From assembly GCA_005793285.1 (NCBI GenBank), contig SXPO01000044.1, positions 1 through 5,107 of the forward strand: a stretch of DNA of 5,107 nucleotides, written 5' to 3'. Below the pieces are notes generated by a model that had not been told where the DNA came from, ran no database searches, and saw only the letters and a list, made by a program, of their open reading frames with translations. The translations under genes were made by a program, and so were the position numbers. The stretch comes from Nitrospiraceae bacterium. Its GTDB lineage: Bacteria > Nitrospirota > Nitrospiria > Nitrospirales > Nitrospiraceae. This document shows positions 1-4,255 of the stretch, piece after piece. How positions within the stretch are numbered: the stretch's first letter is position 1; every line of letters begins with the position of its first letter.

Positions 1-167
1 GGTTCGGCCACGACCACCGCCGGAGCTGGTTTCTCGACAGCGGCTGCAACCGCCGCTTTCACCGTCACCACAGCGGCCGCTGGCTTTGACTTTCCCTGAA
101 CGGGCCGAACAGATTTGGGCTTTGCCTTGGCTGCCGGCTTCTTCTTGGCTTGGATTTTCCTAGCCAT
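1..167 (-). CDS. Lys/Ala/Pro-rich protein, N-terminus only (cut by window edge)
   Basis: The reading frame starts at an ATG (167-165) and stays open for 55 codons to the window edge, so only the N-terminus is visible. It begins MARKIQAKKKPAAKAKPKS and continues with lysine, alanine, proline and valine, including Ala/Val-rich runs around residues 30-54. There is no signal peptide and no recognisable domain. Such basic, low-complexity N-terminal tails occur on histone-H1-like proteins and on some TraR/DksA-type or other nucleic-acid-binding regulators. The folded domain that would decide lies outside the window. A GGGAG four bases upstream of the ATG is a plausible ribosome binding site, and a good promoter lies at 219-247, so this gene is probably transcribed independently of apt. 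I am fairly sure it is a gene and unsure of its function. Confidence 0.7.
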   Translation of the reverse strand, partial: MARKIQAKKKPAAKAKPKSVRPVQGKSKPAAAVVTVKAAVAAAVEKPAPAVVVAE

Positions 168-197
168 GACGCTCCCACTCACTCCTGAGACGTTTGG

Positions 198-221
198 AGA
201 TGCCAAAAAATTCCGGCATCT
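198..221. repeat. Inverted repeat over the -10 box and start point (possible operator)
   Basis: AGATGCC (198-204) and GGCATCT (215-221) form a perfect 7-bp inverted repeat around a 10-base A/T-rich centre. A second pair, CCTGAG (184-189) and CTCAGG (234-239), surrounds it. The inner repeat overlaps the right side of the -10 box (219-224) and the predicted start point of the promoter at 219-247. A repressor site is one reading. In a transcript coming from apt the same bases would form a stem-loop, but its T-run is in the loop, so it does not look like a standard terminator. Confidence 0.4.
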
Positions 222-247
222 ATATCACGACACCTCAGGTTTGACAA
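219..247 (-). promoter_or_regulatory. Sigma-70-type promoter for the Lys/Ala-rich gene
   Basis: On the minus strand, TTGTCA (247-242) is followed after exactly 17 bases by TATAGA (224-219). A TG one base upstream of the -10 box makes it an extended -10. The predicted start point is near 212, about 45 bases before the ATG at 167. It lies just after the apt stop codon, which suggests the downstream gene is not dependent on the apt transcript. Inferred from sequence match only. Confidence 0.6.
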
Positions 248-276
248 GAGGATATGGCGCGATCCTTGGAGGATAC

Positions 277-801
277 CTACGGATAGATGATGGTCGAATG
301 CACGTCGTACTCGGCAAGCTTGAGGCGCCCATTCAAGCCCTTGAGCTCGACGAGAAAATCAAGCCCGACGATTTCTCCGCCGAGCTGACGGACCAGATTG
401 ACCGTTGCTTCAGCCGTTCCTCCCGTGGCAAGGAGGTCATCGACAATAAGCACACGCTCTCCCATGCCGATCGCATCCCTGTGGATCGCCAGAGAATTCA
501 CGCCATACTCGAGGCTATATTTCACTTCGTAGCAATCGGCTGGAAGCTTCCCTGGTTTGCGGACTGGGACGAATCCGGCGCCCAGACGCGCCGCCAGGAT
601 TCCCGCAAAGATGAACCCGCGAGACTCGATGCCCACCACCTTGGCCACTCCACACTCCTGATACCGGCTCGCCGATTCATCGGCCAGGCTCCGCATCGCA
701 GCGGCATTCTTGAGCAACGTCGTGATGTCGTAAAAGAGGATACCGGGCTTGGGGAAATCCGGCACTTCGCGGATGAACGATCTGTAGTTGAGCGCAGTCA
801 C
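277..801 (-). CDS. apt: Adenine phosphoribosyltransferase
   Basis: Apt converts adenine and PRPP to AMP and pyrophosphate in the cytoplasm (purine salvage). The 174-residue length is normal for the family. Visible landmarks are the N-terminal [12 protein letters not shown] (16-27), the ESRGFIF segment (59-65) next to the purine site, the flexible-loop region with VRKPGKLP (80-87), and the PRPP-binding signature [14 protein letters not shown] (117-130) with its paired aspartates. The start codon is GTG (801-799), since no ATG lies near the conserved N-terminus. There is no clear Shine-Dalgarno sequence. The stop of the sigma-like gene lies only four bases upstream, so translation probably depends on coupling to that gene. 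The stop codon is TAG. Identification is secure; only the exact start is slightly uncertain. Confidence 0.96.
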   Translation of the reverse strand: MTALNYRSFIREVPDFPKPGILFYDITTLLKNAAAMRSLADESASRYQECGVAKVVGIESRGFIFAGILAARLGAGFVPVRKPGKLPADCYEVKYSLEYGVNSLAIHRDAIGMGERVLIVDDLLATGGTAEATVNLVRQLGGEIVGLDFLVELKGLNGRLKLAEYDVHSTIIYP

Positions 802-805
802 AGAA

Positions 806-1015
806 TTACAGCAGGTCCGCTTGGGTCATGGTTTTTTGCTCGATAGTATTCCGCATCCGAACCAACGCCATCATTTCGATCTGCCTGACCCGCTCACGGG
901 TCAATCCCAGCTGGCGGCCGATTTCTACCAGCGTTCTTGCTTCATCTCCATCGAGTCCAAACCGCGACACAATAACAGTTTGCTCTTTGTCAGGCAACTC
1001 TTTTGCCCGGGCCAT
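806..1015 (-). CDS. Stand-alone sigma-70 region 4 (helix-turn-helix) protein
   Basis: This 69-residue protein consists almost entirely of sigma-70 region 4. It has [10 protein letters not shown] (6-15), [20 protein letters not shown] (19-38) and the helix-turn-helix core TRERVRQIE (39-47), followed by a short tail ending in TMTQADLL. The match is to primary or group-2 sigma factors (RpoD/RpoS type: [15 protein letters not shown]), not to ECF factors. In complete sigma factors this domain contacts the -35 box and the beta flap. Regions 1-3, needed for core binding and -10 melting, are absent. The frame is closed by a TGA 12 codons upstream of the ATG, with no ATG, GTG or TTG between, so the start at 1015 is the only ordinary choice. 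It lacks a good Shine-Dalgarno sequence, but a leader ORF ends in a TGATG overlap there. It may be a small regulator, or a degraded sigma gene kept by coupling to apt. Confidence 0.75.
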   Translation of the reverse strand: MARAKELPDKEQTVIVSRFGLDGDEARTLVEIGRQLGLTRERVRQIEMMALVRMRNTIEQKTMTQADLL

Positions 1016-1086
1016 CAGTTCGGTCCGGCGCCGGTTTGTCTTCGCGATTCACTCACCGCAAGACACCCGCTGCGTAGTCGGCTCAT
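1015..1086 (-). CDS. Possible 23-aa leader ORF upstream of the sigma-like gene
   Basis: An ATG at 1086-1084 opens a 23-codon frame whose TGA (1017-1015) shares one base with the ATG of the sigma region-4 gene (TGATG). GGTGA lies six bases upstream of the leader ATG, a reasonable ribosome binding site, whereas the sigma-like gene has none of its own. The predicted peptide ([20 protein letters not shown], then GPN) is basic and matches nothing I know. It could be a coupling leader, a remnant of a longer frame broken by a frameshift, or chance. Confidence 0.3.
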   Translation of the reverse strand: MSRLRSGCLAVSESRRQTGAGPN

Positions 1087-1179
1087 ACCAAATCACCGGC
1101 TGATGACACGCCGAAGTTCGAGCGAGATGAAGACCGAGCGATGAAGAGTGTTCGCCGGCGGATCAGACGAAGTGCTGTG
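1016..1179. other. Gap between tRNA-Pro and the sigma-like gene
   Basis: Apart from the possible 23-codon leader ORF (1086-1015), I see no gene here. An imperfect tandem repeat is present (GAGCGAGATGAAG at 1120-1132 and GAGCGATGAAG at 1136-1146), and a CGCCGGCG palindrome lies nearby. No clear terminator follows the tRNA and no strong promoter precedes the sigma-like gene, so co-transcription from the tRNA or ald is possible. Confidence 0.4.
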
Positions 1180-1256
<77 letters not shown>

Positions 1257-1295
1257 ACAAGAGCGAGAGAAACAGGAAGCGGGAAAGCGATTGTC

Positions 1296-2399
1296 TTACA
1301 AGATGGGGGTAAAACGCAACCCATGAGCATCCGCCACACCCTGGCACGTCACTAGGCCGTCTTTCACATTCACCCCTTTGGCCAATCCAGGATCGGCGCC
1401 GATCGCCCGATCAACCCCGTCCGACGCAAGCCGGACCATATACGGCAAGGTGGCATTCGTCAGCGCCAGCGTCGACGTACGCGGCACAATGCCGGGCATA
1501 TTAGCGACACAATAATGGACCACCCCGTCGACGACATAGATCGGCTCAGAATGGGTTGTCGGCTTCGTCGTGTCGAAACAGCCGCCTTGATCGACAGAGA
1601 CATCCACCACGACGGACCCGGGTTTCATCCGCGAGACCGTAGAACGCGAAACCATCTTGGGCGCTTTTGCACCAGGGACAAGCACGGCGCCGATCACAAG
1701 ATCCGCCTCACACACGGCCCGTTCAATGGCGGCTGGACTGGCCACGCATGTCACAATCCGGCCTCGATACAAATCGTCCAAGTACCGTAGCCGCGCGACG
1801 TCAAGATTGATGACCGTTACCTGGGCCCCCATCCCCACGGCAATGCGGATCGCCGATGTCCCCACGACACCGGCGCCGAGCACCACCACCTTGCCCGACT
1901 CCACGCCCGGCACCCCGGGCAACAGCACACCCCGGCCGCCATGCGTCTTCTCAAGGTAATGCGCGCCGACCTGCATCGACATCCGCCCGGCAATTTCGCT
2001 CATCGGCTTGAGCATCGGCAGGCTGCCGTCTTTGGCCTCGGTCGTTTCGTAGGCAATCGCCGTCACCTTCTTCTCCAACAACGCCCTGGTCAGATCAGGG
2101 AACGAGGCCAAATGCAGATAGGTGAACAGGACCTGGCCTGGGCGAAACAGCTGACATTCGGCAAGCAACGGCTCTTTGACCTTCACAATCAAGCCGGCCT
2201 TCTCAAACACCTCCTCCTTTGATCTAGCGATCAAGGCCCCGGCCTTGCGATACTCGTCGTCGGCAAACCCGCTCCCTTGCCCGACCCTCGGCTCGACCCA
2301 CACCTCATGGCCGGCATGGCACAACGCCGACGCCCCCTCCGGCGTGAGGCTGACACGATATTCATGATCTTTGATTTCTTTGGGAACACCAATAATCAT
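1296..2399 (-). CDS. ald: Alanine dehydrogenase
   Basis: This 367-residue enzyme catalyses the NAD-dependent interconversion of L-alanine and pyruvate plus ammonium, linking amino-acid and central carbon metabolism in the cytoplasm. The N-terminus [20 protein letters not shown] is typical of the family. The expected functional residues sit at the standard numbering: R15 and K75 (VKVKEP) for substrate binding, catalytic H96 (YLHLAS) and catalytic D270 (DVSVDQGG). The Rossmann motif is [12 protein letters not shown] (172-183), with an acidic D200 at the end of the second strand, consistent with NAD rather than NADP. The length is slightly shorter at the C-terminus than the roughly 370 residues usual for the family. 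The ATG at 2399 is preceded by AGGTG six bases upstream, which supports the start. The gene ends 39 bases before the tRNA-Pro on the same strand. Identification is secure. Confidence 0.97.
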   Translation of the reverse strand: MIIGVPKEIKDHEYRVSLTPEGASALCHAGHEVWVEPRVGQGSGFADDEYRKAGALIARSKEEVFEKAGLIVKVKEPLLAECQLFRPGQVLFTYLHLASFPDLTRALLEKKVTAIAYETTEAKDGSLPMLKPMSEIAGRMSMQVGAHYLEKTHGGRGVLLPGVPGVESGKVVVLGAGVVGTSAIRIAVGMGAQVTVINLDVARLRYLDDLYRGRIVTCVASPAAIERAVCEADLVIGAVLVPGAKAPKMVSRSTVSRMKPGSVVVDVSVDQGGCFDTTKPTTHSEPIYVVDGVVHYCVANMPGIVPRTSTLALTNATLPYMVRLASDGVDRAIGADPGLAKGVNVKDGLVTCQGVADAHGLRFTPIL

Positions 2400-2427
2400 T
2401 CTGCACCTATTGAACAGGCCTGAACGG

Positions 2428-2583
2428 TTAGCCGGTTACCACTTCGTACGCTTCCGCCAGCGTCGAGACTTCTGTCATGTTAATGGATCGTGCCATTCCT
2501 TTATCGGTAATAGCAAATGTCTGCTGGCCGGTCGGCAAAAGCAATTCATGAAATATCGCCAAGCGCTTCGCGCAACTGGACAC
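2428..2583 (-). CDS. Possible 51-aa protein upstream of ald
   Basis: A frame opening at GTG (2583-2581) runs 51 codons to a TAA, ending 28 bases before the ald ATG on the same strand. AGGGG eight bases upstream of the GTG is a plausible ribosome binding site. An ATG further upstream (2628) would give 66 residues but overlaps the opposite-strand promoter more. The C-terminal half (TGQQTFAITDKG, then TEVSTLAEAYEVVTG) reads like normal protein, while third-position GC is only about half. I recognise no family. The alternative is that this stretch is simply the ald promoter and leader. Confidence 0.33.
   Translation of the reverse strand: MSSCAKRLAIFHELLLPTGQQTFAITDKGMARSINMTEVSTLAEAYEVVTG
2510..2538 (-). 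promoter_or_regulatory. Candidate promoter for ald
   Basis: On the minus strand TTGCCG (2538-2533) is separated by 17 bases from TGCTAT (2515-2510), about 110 bases upstream of the ald ATG. Both boxes are imperfect, so this is a weak prediction. It also lies inside the possible small ORF at 2583-2428, and the two interpretations compete. Confidence 0.25.
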
Positions 2584-2606
2584 CTGAAAAACCCCTGGTG
2601 TAAGAT
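2577..2606 (+). promoter_or_regulatory. Candidate sigma-70 promoter for the plus-strand redox operon
   Basis: TGGACA (2577-2582) and TAAGAT (2601-2606) are separated by 18 bases. The predicted start point is near 2613, about 37 bases before the ATG at 2650. This is the only good promoter-like pair I see ahead of the four tightly spaced plus-strand genes. Prediction by sequence match only. Confidence 0.45.
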
Positions 2607-2649
2607 GCGCGCGCTCGTGTCGATTCAACGGAATGGCAAGGAGAGAACA

Positions 2650-3027
2650 ATGGACAATGGAATCTGTCAGGCTTGCGGCGCCTCCGGCGGCCCGCTGATG
2701 AAGTTTTCACTGGGCAAAGACTTCTTTGGCCGTCCCTATGACCGTCTTTCCCCTTCCTCCGATCAAAGCCCCAAATGGTATTGCGCGGCCTGCTCGATGC
2801 ACAAAAACTTACAACGAGACTTCCGCGATATCCGCGCCGAATACGACAAGCTGAGCGCGGGCCAGGGATCGGAGCTCTCGAAGGGTGACGAGTTTCTCCG
2901 CGCATCCGTCCGGCTGCGGGAAATCATGACTATTCTGAGCGCCGCGCAGGAGCCTTCAACGCTGCTCGCAGGCCAAGACGTAAAATTGTTGATGGAACGT
3001 CTCAATACGGCTACGATGCCGGTCTAA
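2650..3027 (+). CDS. Small zinc-ribbon-like protein (CxxC...CxxC), unknown function
   Basis: This 125-residue protein begins MDNGICQACG. C6 and C9 pair with C45 and C48 (WYCAACSMH) to give two CxxC knuckles about 35 residues apart, a layout typical of a structural zinc site, though iron binding cannot be excluded. Between them is a polar loop (LGKDFFGRPYDRLSPSS, 21-37). The rest, from about residue 50, is predicted helical and charged (QRDFRDIRAEYDKLSAG, SVRLREIMTIL, VKLLMERLN). There is no signal peptide or membrane segment. The ATG at 2650 is chosen because an AAGGAG (2638-2643) precedes it at a good distance; the frame stays open further upstream but lacks such support and crosses the promoter. 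It is the first gene of a four-gene plus-strand run. I do not recognise the family. Confidence 0.8.
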   Translation: MDNGICQACGASGGPLMKFSLGKDFFGRPYDRLSPSSDQSPKWYCAACSMHKNLQRDFRDIRAEYDKLSAGQGSELSKGDEFLRASVRLREIMTILSAAQEPSTLLAGQDVKLLMERLNTATMPV

Positions 3028-3038
3028 CACGACTGCCT

Positions 3039-3392
3039 ATGCCGCCATTCCAACGTCATATCTTTGTCTGCACCAACCAGCGCCCCAAGGACGATCCGCG
3101 CGGCTGCTGCGCGAACTTGGGTTCGGAAAAGCTCCACGCCCATTTCAAGAGTGAAACGAAACGGCTGAATCTCAAAGGGGCCGTCCGCGCAAACAAGGCT
3201 GGATGCCTCGACCATTGCGACATGGGGCCCAGCGTCGTCATCTATCCGGAAGGGGTCTGGTACTGGGTGGGCACAGAAGCCGATGTGACCGAGATCATGG
3301 AGCGGCATGTCATTAAGGGCGAGATTGTAACCAGATTGCTCATGCCGGACCATCCGGCTCCTGACTTACTCGTTCCGCTTAAGAAACCCTGA
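3039..3392 (+). CDS. Thioredoxin-like [2Fe-2S] ferredoxin
   Basis: This 117-residue protein matches the thioredoxin-fold [2Fe-2S] ferredoxins (Shethna-type / Aquifex Fd4 / NuoE-like C-terminal fold), soluble one-electron carriers. The pattern is HIFVCTNQRP (7-16), then RGCCANLGS (21-29), then GCLDHCDMGPSVVIYPEGVWY (55-75). Likely cluster ligands are C11, C24, C56 and C60. C23 is an extra adjacent cysteine, and alignment to Fd4-type proteins favours C24 as the ligand. The MGPxVVxYPxGVWY segment after the last ligand is strongly family-typical, as is the C-terminal region VTEIMERHVIKGEIVTRLL. It starts 11 bases after the preceding stop with no good Shine-Dalgarno, suggesting coupled translation. 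Redox partners are unknown; the neighbouring iron-sulfur protein is an obvious candidate by inference. Confidence 0.92.
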   Translation: MPPFQRHIFVCTNQRPKDDPRGCCANLGSEKLHAHFKSETKRLNLKGAVRANKAGCLDHCDMGPSVVIYPEGVWYWVGTEADVTEIMERHVIKGEIVTRLLMPDHPAPDLLVPLKKP

Positions 3393-3414
3393 CATCGTAG
3401 AATCATCGAGTCCA

Positions 3415-3828
3415 ATGGCAACCGAAGACAAATGGAAGGCCAACTTCGAAAAAGTGGCCTTCACGAAACAATTTCCAGGACTGCGGCTGGAGTGGCAGGG
3501 CTGCCAGGGGAAAACCATTGAAGCAGTGACCCCTCTGACAGGTAAACAGGGCGCCGTTGTCGTGACATTCACCGACGGGACGTTTTTTGTCGGGCCACCC
3601 TTGGCTCCTGAAGCCTGGGAGCTGGGTCAAGCCCTCATAGACGCCAGAAAGTACCTGGAACCTAGGCATCAAGACGCCTATAAGGAGTATGATCGGCTGG
3701 CGCAGAAGGACAAGGATGCGCTCCGCTCGGCCAGGCTGGAAAAAATTATCGGCGCGATTCAGAATAATGTCGACGCGATTCCCGAATTGAAAGCGCGCCT
3801 GAAAGCCCTCGTACAGGAGTGGAAGTGA
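3415..3828 (+). CDS. Conserved-looking protein of unknown function in redox operon
   Basis: I do not recognise this 137-residue protein. The first half looks beta-rich (LRLEWQGCQGKTIEAVTPL, 23-41, then GAVVVTFTDGTFFVGPPLAP, 46-65). The second half is helical and highly charged (ELGQALIDARKYLEP; HQDAYKEYDRLAQKDKDAL; ARLEKIIGAIQNN; ELKARLKALVQEWK) and may form a coiled coil or helical hairpin. The only cysteine is C30, so it does not carry its own iron-sulfur cluster or zinc ribbon. There is no signal peptide or membrane segment. It starts 22 bases after the ferredoxin stop, with a weak ribosome binding site. Its stop overlaps the next start by four bases and its last codons contain that gene's AGGAG. 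Position suggests a partner or scaffold for the flanking ferredoxins, which is inference only. Confidence 0.82.
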   Translation: MATEDKWKANFEKVAFTKQFPGLRLEWQGCQGKTIEAVTPLTGKQGAVVVTFTDGTFFVGPPLAPEAWELGQALIDARKYLEPRHQDAYKEYDRLAQKDKDALRSARLEKIIGAIQNNVDAIPELKARLKALVQEWK

Positions 3829-4127
3829 GCAGTCTCCCCAACAAGAATATGTTTGAGATCTTTTCGCAAGGTCTCTTTGAAGGAGTCAAACCCATGATGA
3901 TCATCCGTGATCACCTCATCCGCCACCCGGACCGCTGCACACACCAAGCTATTTGCGTCCCTATCTGCCCAACCGGCGCCTGGCTTTCGACGCCTCCGTA
4001 CAAATTCGACCCATCGCGTTGCCTGGAGAGCTGTCGGCTCTGCCTGGATGCCTGTCCGTCGCAAGCCATCTTCGGCGTCTTCAAAAAGGGCGACAAGCTG
4101 CTGGAGCCGCAGAAAAAGACGGGATAG
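3825..4127 (+). CDS. Small 4Fe-4S-type ferredoxin with two atypical cysteine motifs
   Basis: This 100-residue protein has two ferredoxin-like motifs. The first is C38-THQAI-C44-VPI-C48-P, where the usual second cysteine (position 41) is glutamine, with a histidine beside it. The second is C66-LES-C70-RL-C73-LDA-C77-P, with three rather than two residues between the first two cysteines. Each ends in CP, and the FDPSRC lead-in and CPSQAIFG are typical of bacterial dicluster ferredoxins. With the usual crossed ligation, one site would be three-cysteine (a [3Fe-4S] cluster or a non-cysteine ligand) and the other an unusual [4Fe-4S]. The GTG at 3825 is preferred over the GTG at 3819: AGGAG lies five bases upstream and it gives a GTGA overlap with the previous stop. 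An N-terminal extension of about 35 residues (GLFEGVKPMMIIRDHLIRHP) precedes the first motif. It is the last gene of the operon. Confidence 0.88.
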   Translation: MSSLPNKNMFEIFSQGLFEGVKPMMIIRDHLIRHPDRCTHQAICVPICPTGAWLSTPPYKFDPSRCLESCRLCLDACPSQAIFGVFKKGDKLLEPQKKTG

Positions 4128-4208
4128 CCTGGTAAGTTCCCGTTGCTCGCCGAGCCCCCACGATCATGCGGTGGTCGCTCGATGCGCGCAGGCGGAAACC
4201 AACCAGGC
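4127..4208. terminator. Nested stem-loop between convergent genes (possible terminator)
   Basis: A perfect 7-bp pair, GCCTGGT (4127-4133) with ACCAGGC (4202-4208), encloses an inner hairpin: CGAGC (4151-4155) with GCTCG (4177-4181), continued by CCAC (4158-4161) with GTGG (4171-4174). It starts at the last base of the ferredoxin stop codon. There is no T-run directly after the hairpins on the plus strand, so it is not a textbook intrinsic terminator. Its location between convergent genes favours a termination or RNA-stabilising role. Confidence 0.35.
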
Positions 4209-4216
4209 CACCCCTT

Positions 4217-4246
4217 GAAAAACAGAGAGAAAAGAAAAGCCCTCTC
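4217..4246 (-). terminator. Weak terminator-like hairpin after the synthase gene
   Basis: Read on the minus strand, GAGAG (4246-4242) can pair with CTCTC (4229-4225) over a 12-base pyrimidine-rich loop, followed by TGTTTTTC. The stem is only five pairs and of low GC content, so this is a marginal prediction. It begins 10 bases after the TAA of the squalene/phytoene synthase family gene. Confidence 0.28.
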
Positions 4247-4255
4247 AGCTTCGGT

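Noticed and set aside
115..846. Long plus-strand open frame (243 codons) opposite apt
   Set aside because: It lies almost wholly antisense to a clearly identified apt and its coupled neighbour, and its translation resembles no protein family. It is a by-product of the codon use on the other strand.
788..1144. Plus-strand frames opposite the sigma region-4 gene
   Set aside because: The minus-strand frame carries an unmistakable sigma helix-turn-helix; the opposite frames are low-quality and show no ribosome binding site or motif.
1120..1146. Imperfect tandem repeat GAGCGA(GA)TGAAG
   Set aside because: Only two short, unequal copies; too little to call a repeat element or a regulatory array.
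2546..2905. Minus-strand frame opposite the zinc-ribbon-like gene
   Set aside because: Arginine/serine-rich antisense translation with no motif. The plus-strand frame has paired CxxC motifs, a Shine-Dalgarno sequence and operon context.
3936..4058. Frameshift or sequencing error as the cause of the odd ferredoxin motifs
   Set aside because: The frame is continuous and sensible on both sides of each motif, and the changes are a codon substitution and a one-residue spacing difference, not a broken frame. A base-call error at codon 41 cannot be excluded from one sequence.
3759..4218. Alternative frames across the atypical ferredoxin
   Set aside because: The frame chosen carries two CP-ending cysteine motifs and a GTGA overlap with AGGAG spacing; the others are shadows.
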